In this document: positions 53,635-64,000 of the stretch, in pieces | Numbering within the stretch: the stretch's first letter is position 1 | How the letters are laid out: each line of letters begins with the position of its first letter | Origin: Bactericera cockerelli | Lineage: Eukaryota; Arthropoda; Insecta; Hemiptera; Triozidae | Assembly (NCBI GenBank): GCA_024516035.1 | Contig: CM044958.1 | Location: 7,956,771 to 8,020,770 of the forward strand | DNA: 64,000 bases | Direction of reading: 5' to 3' | Made by a program: the position numbers and the translations under genes | The notes under the pieces: generated by a model | Databases searched by the model: none | What the model was told of the DNA's origin: nothing | Seen by the model: the letters and a program-made list of their open reading frames with translations, nothing else

Positions 53635-55473
53635 CAGGGTGTCCCGTATACAGATGCAAATATTTTAAGGGTAGGTTCAGCCCACCGTGGACTATCATAT
53701 GAGCGAAACTTGCAGTGGGGCATTTTGCTTCGTTAAAGAGTTATGGCCAAATCCCTGTTTTTCCCACAGGTCTAGAGGTCACTTGGATCGATGCACGTTT
53801 TTAAAGAAATGGTAGCCAGTAAGTAATTTTTGACTTCATGTATGGATAGTCATGCATATTTCCCTTGAAATGCAGTTGGTTGCATAAAAAAATATTGAAA
53901 GACCACAGAGATATTTAATCATAATTTCAATACTTTTCTAAAATTTGATTTTTCCCTGTTTTCCCTTTCGTGAATTTAGAGTACTTCTACAATTGCAATT
54001 CTGCGTATCACTAGTTAAAAAAATACCCTATTATGTTTAGTTTTATAAAAAAGAAAGCTCCTTTATATTACTTTAAAGATCATGGAACGCAGTACACACA
54101 AAGCTCAAAAAACACTTATGAATCATGATGGAAAATTCAAAGTTGGCTGAATTTTAACAGAATTGGCGCGTAATTTGAGGTATAAATACACTGCTCTGGG
54201 ATGTTTAACAGAGGGAAATTGATCATTCACAGTGGTCGGTCGGTGTGAACTTTTATGTGAATGGGGTTACGGAATCACAGGGTTATCATGAGGAAAAATG
54301 AGAGAGGCTGCAACGAAAGCAGCAACCAGTGGTGTAATTATGGAAAAAGAATACACATGGAGAAAGACTCTGCGCTACCAACAAAAAATATGATTTTATT
54401 TTTAGAAGTAAAATTAAAAATATCATTTTTGTGTTTATCACAATCATGATATCAAAAACATAACAAATAGTGCCGAAAATTAACCTTGGGTAAAACTCGA
54501 ACATCCAACCTTAAGGTTACTATTATTATTAATACTTTATTTTTATTTTATAAACAATTGGACCAAGCTTTATTTACATTTTTTTTTTTACAATGAACAT
54601 GGTAACAATTTGTGAAATAAATAAAAACAAAGACTGATCAAGGGTGGTGATATAGTGATACATGTTTGTAGCTTATTGATAAACTACAAACATGATACAT
54701 TCTGCAACACAGGATATGAAATGAAAAGAACCCAAAAGAATATGTAGCGAACCAAAGGCGAGGTTTAAAGCTTGTGGCTTTCTCTTCCACCGAACAAATT
54801 GATCGCCTTGTTATTTTAACAGACTTTTAGATTTGATTGATATAGTTGGTTAATAGAACTAATTGTACTCAGAAAATTTTCATTTGTAACTTGCAGTTGG
54901 CACAAAAATAGTCACACAGACCGCTTCAGGCATCGAGTGTTCTTCAAAATGCAATAGCGCCCAGATTCAAAATTTGAAAGATGTGTTTCTCTCCTTCTGG
55001 TGCCGTTTGATAAGGCGTATCTCATTCGTTCCTTCACGCGTCTGAAAGAACTTTATATTTATTGAAACAAAATAACAAAGGGTATTTTTTTACCTAGTGA
55101 TACGCAGAATTGCAATTGTAGAAGTACTCTAAATTCACGAAAGGGAAAACAGGGAAAAATCAAATTTTAGAAAAGTATTGAACTTATGATTAAATATCAC
55201 TCTGGTCTTTCAATATTTTTTCATGCAACCAACTGCATTTCAAGGGAAATATGCATGACTATCCATACATGAAGTCAAAAATTACTTACTGGCTACCATT
55301 TCTTTAAAAACGTGCATCGATCTAAGTGACCTCTAGACCTGTGGGAAAAACAGGGATTTGGCCATAACTCTTTAACGAAGCAAAATGCCCCACTGCAAGT
55401 TTCGCTCATATGATAGTCCACGGTGGGCTGAACCTACCCTCAAAATATTTGCATCTGTATACGGGACACCCTG
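53635..55473. mobile_element. Palindromic TA-target element, 394-bp arms
   Basis: Ends CAGGGTGTCCCGTATACAG and its reverse complement; TA at 53633-53634 and 55474-55475. The other copy has the unbroken GTCTGTCTATATGAAC at about 43814. The arms are 53635-54028 and 55080-55473 and nearly identical. The 1.05-kb loop contains a SINE-body fragment (about 54285-54400), module S (54530-54660, minus) and a short palindrome (CATGTTTGTAG ... CTACAAACATG). No transposase frame. Confidence 0.9.
54530..54660 (-). repeat. Small retroposon (module S)
   Basis: Plus-strand landmarks GGACCAAGCTTTATTTACAT and CTGATCAAGGGTGGTGAT are the reverse complement of 30120-30260. Confidence 0.5.
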
Positions 55474-55582
55474 TATATTATGAACAATTTCTATTCGTTC
55501 ATCGCCATTTCACTTCTCCTGCAGAATGTTCATAAAACTGTCGATAGTTTAAAATATCAAAAATAACCAAGGGTTTGCTCTT

Positions 55583-55740
55583 TTGACTACCGACCTCAGT
55601 AGCTTGATCGATAAGGCGGTGGACTTGTAACCTGGAAGTCAGTGGTTCAAGTCCCGGTTTCAGGGTAGATGTTGTACAGTGAGTTTGACTAGTTGTGATA
55701 TCACGAAAGTGATTGACACAAATCTGATAACTTAAAAAAA
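55583..55740 (+). repeat. tRNA-headed SINE, family 2
   Basis: Paralogue of 43925-44090; the same boxes and tail. Confidence 0.8.
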
Positions 55741-56783
55741 AAGTGTTAAAAAAAATAATTGCCTTCAATTATTAAAAAAATTTCACGACATGTTCAACAA
55801 ACTAAACTAAGCAAATCAACCACTTTCTCTTTTGCATTTTCTCTCTTTTTCTCATGCATTCGTTCTTCTTAAATTTCCTACATTTCTATCTTTATTATTA
55901 TATTTTTTCTTTTTCTTCCTTCCCGTTCCCATTTTCCTTTCTATTTTCCTGTCCTTCAATTAACTTTTCTCTCTTGGTTCCTTTTCGACCTATTAGAGTT
56001 TCATTTCAAGTTTTAATTCCGAAGCCTCTCGTATTAAAATGAAAGTTGTTTCAAACTACGAGAATATTGCTTTACAGAATTTCATGTTTAAAGATGTTAC
56101 TTCTGTCCCATCTAGCCTCTGTTGTTCGTTCCATAAAATTATATTATCTATATCAAAAGCCTGGGACACAATATCATTTTTCAAGCAGATAACATGGGTT
56201 TTCCGCTTGGTTTTCTAAACCTTCGTTGTATCGACTTAATTAGATTTTTTGTAGATCCATCCTATGCTCTCTGTATGGCTTTTGTAGGTACAGTTTTCAT
56301 CATATGATTAAAATCTACAAAGGGATCTCCAATAGCATCATCATATCCACTTGCAAAGGCTATCTCTTTCCTTTTTGAAATAGCATAACAGAAGCCTAGC
56401 CTTTTTCATAGCTAATTTAGATCCCTCAGCTCAGATAAACATTTTTCATTTGTTTATTTTTGCTGAAAAACTTGTTTTTTTTTACAAAAGGATCATTATT
56501 TCAAAGTCCGGCAAAATAATTTGATATTATTGTAGTTTTCAAGCTTCTTTCGCTTTGATGTAGGATGTTTTTGTGAAACAGAACATTTTATCTCAACTCT
56601 CTTTCTCTTTCTCACTCTCTCTGTGTTTTTTTTCTCTCTCTCTCTCTCTCTCTCTCTCAGTCTCGCCTACTCACTTTCTCTTTATTTCTTGTGCTTCAAC
56701 ACCGAAAGCATCAAGTTCTTATGGCCTTTATTTTCCACTATTTGATATTTTCCGGTCATCTCTCCATGTTGAAACTAAGTAGA

Positions 56784-56834
56784 GCGGTTCCCAACCTTTT
56801 CAGTGGGCCGTGGCCCACCGGTTGGGAAACACTG
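56784..56834. mobile_element. 51-bp hairpin with hAT-like ends
   Basis: Paralogue of 45149-45199, flanked by TAAGTAGA and ATAGTAGA. Confidence 0.5.
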
Positions 56835-57484
56835 ATAGTAGATAATGTTGTTTTTCCTTGTGCTGTGAAAATGGATGCGATGTCGGACATTGATATCGAC
56901 ATTCGATAAGAGGCGTACAGTTTCAAAACTCTTTATATCCACTTTTTCAAATTTTACAAGAACAACGAAAAACGATAAAGTCCATTTTTTTACTATTTTC
57001 CAAAGACAATATCATATTGGTAGATAGTATAAGTCTTAATACATCTTTTTATGACGAGAAAAAAACATTTTATTAAGGTGTTCTCGAAATATTTAAGAAT
57101 TTAATTTGGATATAAAGAGTTTTGCTACCTTAGCATGGACATAACAAGTTTTGCAACCGTATCAAAAGGATATAAAGAGTTTTGCAGCAGCACAATCTAT
57201 TATCATCAGTCAACTATGCATGATAATATTTGAGAATAAAAGAAAACAATTGGTACTTCAATAGTTTTGTTCAATAAAAGTTAGCATGTATTTTTATCAT
57301 ACATATATGAGTCCAATGGAAACAGTCAAATCTTCATCCTCTTCTGGGAAACTCATCACTTTTTTCTTAAGTTACATGTGGGGCAGTACCTCTTCTTCCA
57401 GTATTAATTTGTAGAATTTGAGATCTTCCCTTTTTTTCTAAGACTCACCAAAATGTTTTTATAGTAAATTATAAACATCAATAA

Positions 57485-57630
57485 TCCGACCTCAGTAGCT
57501 TGATCGATAAGGCGGCGGACTTGTATCCTGGAGGTTGGTGGTTCAAGTCCCGGTTTCAGCGTAGATTTAGTAAAGCGAGTTAGAGTAGTTGTGATAATAC
57601 GAAAGTGTTTAACACAAAATATATGATAAC
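57485..57630 (+). repeat. tRNA-headed SINE, family 2, intact head
   Basis: ACCTCAGTAGCTTGATCGAT, AAGGCGGCGGACTTGTATCC, GGTGGTTCAAGTCCCGG and the tail TTGTGATAATACGAAAGTG with a T-run. Confidence 0.8.
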
Positions 57631-57659
57631 TTTTTTTTTTTATTAACATCAATAAGTTT

Positions 57660-57890
57660 AGGTGCACTGGTAGTAAGTGCACTGGTAGTCAAGTAGTTAA
57701 GGCGCTAGTCTGGTAATCCAGGTAGCGTAGGGGTCCGTTGGTTCGAATCCCACCCAGTGCATGAATTTTCCTCATTAATTTGAGTTTGTAACCACATAAT
57801 AATGAGACTCTGAGGGTTAAATGGTAGAAAATGCTTTAAGCATTAACCTCGCCTGGTGGTTACCTTCCACTAAAGAGTGTCATTATTATT
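57660..57890 (+). repeat. tRNA-headed SINE, family 3, intact acceptor pairing
   Basis: GCACTGGTAGTCAAGTAGTT and GGTTCGAATCCCACCCAGTG: the first seven bases GCACTGG pair perfectly with CCAGTGC. Body AGACTCTGAGGGTTAAATGG, end CCTGGTGGTTACC plus ATT repeats. It is preceded by a tandem duplicate of its first 15 bp. Confidence 0.85.
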
Positions 57891-58097
57891 ATTATTAAGT
57901 TTTTCAGGTTTCACAAATTAATCAAACTCTATAATGGTTGGATTGAAATTATGCAAGTTTTTACCTTTCTTCATAACAGACTTGAATTTGGAGTCATCTG
58001 ATCTGTAGGGAACTTCGCCTTTCACAAGAACAAAGCCTTTCTTTTGATGGACATAACGAGTTTTGTTACCGATCATTTCCCGTACGCCATTATTATA

Positions 58098-58545
58098 ATA
58101 ATAATAATAATAATGCTTTTTCTTTGTGTTATTATGTCACAATTTTAGTGGGTAGCGCAGAATCATAGGACTTTACCACTTTAATTTACAATATCTTGTA
58201 TTATTTTTTTGCCTAAGATTCTGCCACTGGTCGCTGCTTCACATTAAAGCAGCTACTCATTTTTCCTCACGAGGTATGAGTGGACCCCGAACATCCAAGT
58301 ACAGAGCAGAAAAAATCCTCCCCCGCTGGGAATCGAACCCAGGTCACCATGTGTGCAATGCCTAGCGCGCTAACTCGCTCTGCCACAGTGACTACTATAA
58401 CTGACATTATAGTAGCCCTTCTAAAAAAACCGACCTCCGTGGCTCAGTGGTTAGAGCATTGAGTGGTTACGAGCATTGACAATAATAATAATATCGCCTT
58501 ATTTATACTGCCCGATTAAGACTATTAAAGTCCCAAAATCCAGCA
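58098..58545 (-). mobile_element. SINE retrocopy carrying 5' flanking DNA
   Basis: Reverse complement of 51501-51944: the family 1 SINE plus about 150 bp of its upstream flank (including the family 4 head fragment and one copy of that SINE's target duplication). It is flanked by GTACGCCATTATTATA at 58082-58097 and 58546-58561. The 3' end is an ATT-repeat tail. This is best explained as 5' transduction during retrotransposition from 51501-51944. Confidence 0.8.
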
Positions 58546-59394
58546 GTACGCCATTATTATACAAGGATATAAAGAGTTTTGTAACAGTTTTTACGCATGG
58601 ATATACAGAGTTATGCAGCCAAATCTCCTTTGGAAATACTGAGTTTAGCAACCGACTTGAAGCTTTCTCATGATATTAAACCGGGTTCTACATAGTTTTG
58701 CTACTAAATATTTTCAGATAATGTGTGCTTTGTTCTGAAGATTCCAGAAATGTAAAAATCTGCGTTTTCAATTTTTTGGATATAAAGAGTTTTGAAACTG
58801 GACGCCTCTCAAAGTCCGCCCGCCGCAAATCGGAATTCCGCCACTGACGGCTCCACCAAAATTCCTTTTTTGACAAAATTCTCTTGAATTTCGCAATTTT
58901 GGGTATATTTTAGGGTTTAGGTGGCGGTCAACAAAAACTTTATGAGAGTGGACCTCCCCTAAACCATACCCAAATCCTCGTAATCCAAGAGAATTTTGTC
59001 GCAAAAAGTAATTGGTGAAGCCACCAATGGCGGAATTCCGATTGGCGGCGCGCGGACTTCGACGTTCACTTGAAGATATTACGTTCGAAATTTATGGGAA
59101 TCGACCCCGCCACAAACTAATAGGTAAAACGCCGTAATCAATCCCAATAAATTCAGAAATCTTTGCTGACCTCTAGGGTAAAATTAAAAAGTGATTTCTC
59201 CTGAAATTATTTAATTTTCTTAGAGCGTATATCTAGAAAACGATTAAGAATTTTTGAAAATAGTATGAAATCAAAATATTTAAAATAAAATTAATATAAC
59301 TTTGCAATTCAAAGTTTGGACCAAGATGTATCGTTTATTTATAATTTTATGTTGATTGTTTTCTAAATAAATACTAAGAATGACTAAAGGGAAA

Positions 59395-59440
59395 GGGAGA
59401 GAGGTAGAGAGAGAGGGAGAGAGAGAGAGAGAGAGAGAAA
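59395..59440. repeat. (AG)n microsatellite
   Basis: Paralogue of 45855-45918, shorter and interrupted by GG. Confidence 0.9.
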
Positions 59441-59624
59441 TATATTAATATGGACAGATTAAATAAAAATTCTAGGAAAAGCAATCTTCATAGGAGGAAG
59501 GAAAAAATATTCCTCAGAAAGAAAAAATAAGGTTTAGTAAAAAAAGAAAAGAAAAAAGTTAGACGACTTTGTCACTCTATTAGTCCTTGTCAAATTTAAA
59601 CAGTTCAGCCATCTTTCCCCTTGT

Positions 59625-59815
59625 CTCCCCCTCTCTTTTTCTCTCTCCTTTCTCTCTCTCTCTCACACCTTTCTCTCCCTCTCTTTTTTCTCTCTCCTTT
59701 CTCTATCTCTCTCTTTTTTCTCTCCTTTCTTTCTTTCTCTCTCTCTCTCACTTTTCTTTCCCTCTCTTTTTTTCACTCTCCTTTCTTTTTTCTCTTTCTC
59801 TCTCTCTCTCAACTT
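59625..59815. repeat. Pyrimidine-rich simple repeat
   Basis: Paralogue of 46090-46340. Confidence 0.85.
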
Positions 59816-61094
59816 TCCTGCTTCTTGCCTTCTGCCTCCACTATATCTCTTACTTTTTTTCTATTTCTCTTCGTATTAGAATACAAGTGGAAATTTTTTA
59901 ACCATGTCCTGATGTCCTCTCCAATGTCTCTTCAACCGAACAATGTGAGGTAGTGTGAGGTTCTGTTTTAACTTGGGTACTGGACCATTTGGCTTTCGTT
60001 GCTCTGTTGGTCTGTCCACCTGTCTGTTCCAAGATAACTCCCAAGCGGATTCTTCAAAATTGATTAATATTATAATTGTTCTTTGGGGTCTTAAATTTTT
60101 ACCTATTGTTTTTGGGTCCTTCTAGGTACTCGGGGCCGCATGCGGGCAGTTTTAGTGAAAATTGAAAATTATTTTTCTAATTTTATTGCATGAAGCAATG
60201 CTCTTGAAACTTTGTAGAGTCGTTAAAAAGTAATATTTGATTTTGATTGTGAAATTTTGTGATCGTGAAATTAAAAGGGGCCGCACTGTGGTACAAAATT
60301 GAAAAAGGGCCACAAAAAAGGATATCTTATATTATAAAATGATTCCTTTGTGTGTGTGTGTGTGTGTGTATATTGAATCGCGTAAATCTCGAGGACCACA
60401 AGTCAGATTGAGCTGACATTTTGCATGGTTACCAATGACAGGCTCATTAGCGATATGGCGTGATTTTACAAAAAAAAGATCAATTTTCCAGAAGTTGAAT
60501 TTTTAAATGAGTTTTTTCAAATACTAGCATATCTCGCAAACTACAAGTCCGAATGGGTCCTAATGACATTGTATAAGAGCTATTGTGATTTTCAAAATGT
60601 CCATTTTTTAAAAGTTGAGCTTTTTCAGTCTCCAATATGGCCGTCTCAATAGATTTCTGGAATACAAATTCCTAGAACTGATCCTTTCTGCATTTTTAAC
60701 TTTCAACAAATATTTCTTCGTCTCCACTTACCCTACAACAAAAGAAGGATTGATTTGTTTGACCATTTTTTCAATAAAAAGTTTTGGAGGTACAAGTGAT
60801 TTAGTACAACATCTCAAAATTGCCAAGCGTATACCATGTGAACCAATCACGTATTGTGTCCATAATAAAATTGGCAGAGTATTTTTCCTTCTCTCTGAAC
60901 AGAAGCTTGGAATTATAACTCACACGAAAGAAAAGCTTGCATGGGATTTTATATCCTTTGATGGCATTTCTAAATTTCCATACACAATTTTGACTCCCAA
61001 CACCCATGTATTTAAATGCATCACGTATCCTTCACGTTCACATGCACGTGTACACTGTACATTGTACAATCCAATGAGACAACTTCTCAGTGAC

Positions 61095-61245
61095 TCGTCT
61101 ATGGCACGTTCAATACACCAATTCCCGGTCTGTCACTGAAGTTAATCAACGTCCGGCGAGGTTAGGATTTGGATGGTGACCATTCAAAATTTAAACCTTC
61201 GTGATACTGGTTTTTATTTGAGTAGCTGTTTTTGAATTTCCAGCC
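61095..61245 (+). repeat. 5S rRNA-derived SINE, 3'-incomplete
   Basis: GGCACGTTCAATACACCAAT, CACTGAAGTTAATCAACGTC, GGTTAGGATTTGGATGG, then GATACTGG and TTTGAGTAGCTG. The conserved tail is lost. Confidence 0.8.
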
Positions 61246-61344
61246 AATCTTTAAAAAAAAAAATATTTAAAATTTTAAAATCCAGTATTTAAAATTTCCT
61301 TTTAAAATTACAAAATTTAAAAAAAATATATTCAGTAAACAAAG

Positions 61345-61840
61345 GCGCACCAGGCTTGCTCGCACGGGTTCGATTCCTGGCAAAGCAGAAATTTATTTGC
61401 TCTGTTCTTGCTTGTTATAGGGTCCAATCATACCTCGTGAGAAAAAAGCAATTTGTGTTGATAAAGACCAGTGGCGGGTGGTGGTATTACGAGCAATCGA
61501 ATATGGAGTCTCCTGTGCTAGCGCGCTACCCACTAAATTTCTAATTGTAATGACACAAAGAAACTGTACATCGATTGCCATGCGGAAGGTCCCGAGTTCG
61601 ATTCCCTGTGCCGACAAAAAATTGTAATCAAAATTTGGTTACAGTTGTTTGTATAGGATACCTTCCGGTGCGCTCGTGTTGGCCCAGCACTTAAATGGGA
61701 AGTATTGTGTCACTTCTTGCCCATCAGAGGAGAGGCATACTACGGGATGGGCAAGCTACAACAAGCGTCTGCAGTAGCTGTTGTTTCATAGCTACGAAAT
61801 AAAAAAAGCTATGAAGCACTCATCTTTAAAAAATAAAATA
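61345..61840 (+). repeat. Composite SINE region (families 1 and 5 relatives)
   Basis: 61345-61560 has a B box (ACGGGTTCGATTCCTGGC) and a family 1 type body (GGTCCAATCATACCTCGTGA). 61560-61840 has another B box (CCGAGTTCGATTCCCTG) and the family 5 tail (CTTCCGGTGCGCTCGTGTTG ... CACTCATCTTTAA). Both are diverged and lack clear duplications. Confidence 0.55.
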
Positions 61841-61956
61841 AAAATAAATACAGAAATTATGTAATTATGTTGCGAGAAATTCCCAATTTCAGGAACTCCT
61901 GGAAGTTCCTGAATTCGGGTTCCTGCAACATTTACAAACGGATACAGTATAAAATA

Positions 61957-62578
61957 CACTCACCGGAAGAATTAACCGGACACTTCCTGTTTTCCCCTTT
62001 AACACCGTGTATTTCCATGCGGCTGCAAAAGGTTGTAACTTCTACTGTAGATAACATTTTCCGATGATTTTTGTTTTGTATAAAAGAAAACAGATTAAGG
62101 ATTTAAGCTCATTATAAGAAAAAAAATCAGGAAAAATCATTGCAACTCATGGAAAGACAAATGTAAACTTGCAAAACACAGAATTTTAGAGGTGTTTTAT
62201 TTACAACACACTCAGTTCACTGTTTTATTTTTATCATTCGATTTTTCTTAAAAATACAAAAACCTAAAGATTTCAATTTCAACATGACCTACTAATACAA
62301 GGATTTAAAAAAAAAACACAATTCATTGAGGATGTTTCAAAAATCTAAAAATACGGTAAATTGAAATTTTAAATTTTTCTTTCCATGAGTTGCAATGATT
62401 TTTCCTGATTTTTTTTCTTATAATGAGCTTAAATCCTTAATCTGTTTTCTTTTATACAAAACAAAAATCATCGGAAAATGTTATCTACAGTAGAAGTTAC
62501 AACCTTTTGCAGCCGCATGGAAATACACGGTGTTAAAGGGGAAAACAGGAAGTGTCCGGTTAATTCTTCCGGTGAGTG
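61957..62578. mobile_element. Palindromic TA-target element, 200-bp arms
   Basis: Ends CACTCACCGGAAGAATTAA and its reverse complement; TA at 61955-61956 and 62579-62580. The arms 61957-62156 and about 62378-62578 look essentially perfect; the loop is about 220 bp. No coding. The termini differ from the CAGGG families, so this is a separate lineage. Confidence 0.9.
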
Positions 62579-62580
62579 TA

Positions 62581-62890
62581 TATTCTGCCACAGAATACCA
62601 TGTGCTGTGGTTAAAATAAATATACAGTGGGTAACGTGTAGGGCATACTACATTAATATGATGGATGATCAACTGACGCCCCATGCTAAACTATGTCACA
62701 CAATATACTGCACTAACATGAATGGTGTCTCAATTTAGGAAATTTTATTGATAAATTTCTGCACGTACTTTTTCTCTCTCTCTTCATTTTTTATCTATTC
62801 ATTTCTCTCTCTCTCTCTCTCTCTCTCATTTTCTCTATTTTCTTTTATTTTTCCTCTTCTCTTGATTACCACTTGACTACCAGTGTACTG
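62581..62890. other. Unassigned DNA with CT simple repeat
   Basis: Short unique sequence followed by a CT tract (62765-62870). No gene seen. Confidence 0.4.
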
Positions 62891-62894
62891 GTAG

Positions 62895-63140
62895 TCAACC
62901 GGTAGTCAACCGGTACACTGGTAGTCAAGTAATTAGAGCGCTACTTAACACACCGATCCGGTGGTTCGAACCCCACACCCAGTGCATGAATTTTTGCTCA
63001 TTAATTTGAGTTTGTGACCACATAATAATAATAAGACTCTGAGGGCTAGGAGGTAGAAAATGCTTTGAAATTCTACTAAGGAGTATTATTATTACTATTC
63101 ATTTTCGCCTGGTGGTTACCTTCCACTAAATAGTATTACA
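62895..63140 (+). repeat. tRNA-headed SINE, family 3
   Basis: Preceded by three tandem pieces of ACTGGTAGTCAACCGG. B box GGTGGTTCGAACCCCAC, body AAGACTCTGAGGGCTAGG and end CCTGGTGGTTACCTTCC. Confidence 0.75.
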
Positions 63141-63149
63141 ATTATTATT

Positions 63150-63600
63150 CATTTTTCAACCCTCTCTCTTTCCTTTCTCTCCCTCTATCTCTCTCTCTCT
63201 CTCTTCTCTCACTTCTTTCTCTTCACTCTCCCTCCTTTTCTCGCCTCTCTCTTTCTCTCTGCTTTCTCTCAATTCACTCTCGACGCTCTCTTTCTCTGCC
63301 TTTCCATTCTCTCCTCTCTCTCCCCCTCTTTCTCTCTCCTCTCTTTCCATTCTCTCCATTCTCTCCTCTCTTTCTCTCTACTTTCTCTCCTCTCTCTCCC
63401 ATTGCTCTCTTTCTCTTCCTCTCCATTCTCTCCTTCTCTCTCCCCACTCTACAAAAACTCTCCTATTTTATTCAATCTCTCTCTAGCTTTATCCATTATT
63501 CTGTCTTTCCCTCCCAACATTCTCCCTTTTTTCTCCCTCTTTCTCTCCATCTCTCCCTACTATCTTTTTTTCTCTCTCTTTATTTACTGCATTGTTTTTT
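63150..63600. repeat. Long pyrimidine-rich simple repeat
   Basis: About 450 bp of TCTC/CTCTC sequence with CCATTCTCTCC units, between two oppositely oriented family 3 SINEs. Confidence 0.9.
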
Positions 63601-63619
63601 AGCGTACCTTTTATTATTT

Positions 63620-63835
63620 CTATTTGTTTTTGTCGATGACAAATCAATGAGGTTAATGCTCAAAGCATTTTCTTCCACCTAGGACTCTGAGTCTTGTTAA
63701 TTATTATGTGTGACAAACTCACATTAATGAAGAAAAGTTCATGCACTGGGTGGGATTCGAACCAATGCAATGGATCCATACACTACCTGGATGATCAGAC
63801 TAGCGCGTGAACCACTTTACTAACAATGCATAAAA
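63620..63835 (-). repeat. tRNA-headed SINE, family 3
   Basis: Minus-strand copy: B-box complement GGGATTCGAACCAATGC, A-box region GTGAACCACTTTACTAAC, body CTAGGACTCTGAGTCTTG. It is inverted relative to 62895-63140. Confidence 0.75.
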
Positions 63836-64000
63836 TAGGCATTAAAATAGGCAAAAATAGGCAAATTAAATTTAACATTATGTCACTGGTAATTTATTAA
63901 TCATTATGCGGACCCTGTATATTTATAAATAAATTTCCCTTCGTGTACAAATTATGCGTTCACTAAGTGAATTCATCTTGCGGCTGCATTTGAGATCCTT

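Larger units (their letters stand above)
56910..58808. mobile_element. Inverted-repeat element with internal motif array
   Basis: Terminal inverted repeat of about 30 bp (GAGGCGTACAGTTTCAAAA, continuing to CTCTTTATATCC; right end imperfect). GGATATAAAGAGTTTTGC-like motifs recur at 57108, 57137, 57168, 58049, 58565, 58599 and 58632, plus the two termini. It is absent from the other copy near 45271, where a short unrelated filler (AATATCAAT) sits. Nested inside are SINEs of families 2 and 3 and a 448-bp SINE retrocopy. Subterminal repeat arrays are typical of DNA transposons with multiple transposase-binding sites. The superfamily is unassigned and no clear target duplication is seen. Confidence 0.7.
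48276..61250 (+). repeat. Second duplicated block, copy 2
   Basis: Collinear with 40612-47749. Extra material consists of three large inverted-repeat elements (48707-50854, 53635-55473, 56910-58808), one SINE (51652-51944) and a small tandem duplication near 51950-52045. Confidence 0.85.

Noticed and set aside
54261..54449. Possible small gene in the loop of the palindromic element (frame plus a TATAAATACACTG motif upstream).
   Set aside because: The frame overlaps a decayed SINE body and the TATA-like match is expected in AT-rich DNA.
60615..61139. 174-residue plus-strand frame in the second block copy.
   Set aside because: The paralogous sequence at 46990-47670 breaks the frame repeatedly. 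It covers non-coding sequence plus the start of a 5S SINE.

Overview
This window looks like repeat-dominated euchromatin from an arthropod nuclear genome, most likely an insect. The DNA is AT-rich and intron-like. It carries a full-length R1-clade-like LINE, many tRNA-derived SINEs, 5S rRNA-derived SINEs, Helitrons, and many mariner-type (TA target) inverted-repeat elements. Several repeats look to me like those of hemipteran planthoppers (Nilaparvata type), but that is from memory and not proven. No complete host protein-coding gene is visible. The only long coding regions belong to retrotransposons; a few exon-like stretches with good splice boundaries may be remnants of host genes.

Layout. 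(1) 1-8763 is one copy of a block that ends at a 100-N gap. (2) 9737-21345 plus 31127-39230 together form a second, collinear copy. It is interrupted by 21346-31126, which copy 1 lacks, and by many insertions. (3) 39385-40230 is a 31-bp minisatellite that repeats a splice-donor-like sequence next to a GC-rich candidate exon (40229-40433, minus strand). (4) 40612-47749 ends at a second 100-N gap and is repeated at 48276-61250, again with several insertions. (5) 61250-64000 holds SINEs, a 622-bp palindromic element and pyrimidine-rich simple repeats. Both duplications abut 100-N gaps, so they may be unmerged alleles rather than true tandem duplications. In either case each pair works as a filled-site/empty-site comparison, and the boundaries of many insertions can be read directly.

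Main mobile elements. A 6.0-kb R1-clade-like LINE (14815-20824, minus strand) has ORF1 with three zinc knuckles and an endonuclease/reverse transcriptase ORF2 broken by one frameshift; it has a 9-bp target duplication and an empty paralogous site. A 2.3-kb element (25083-27386, minus) carries only a zinc-knuckle ORF1, ends in a poly(A) tail and has a 12-bp target duplication, so it resembles the HAL1 type of half-LINE. Six palindromic elements have TA targets and long near-perfect inverted arms (200-788 bp): 32128-32990, 32995-34923, 37667-38522, 48707-50854, 53635-55473 and 61957-62578. A further element (56910-58808) has short terminal repeats and about nine internal copies of one motif. Two small non-autonomous Helitrons (11683-11909, 13355-13593) have exact A|T empty sites. 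At least nine 5S-derived SINEs are present, and their core sequence is shared with a tRNA-headed SINE family.

The autonomous LINEs probably supply the machinery that moves the SINEs, and an unseen Tc1/mariner-type transposase probably moves the palindromic elements. I see no gene cooperation of host type in the window.
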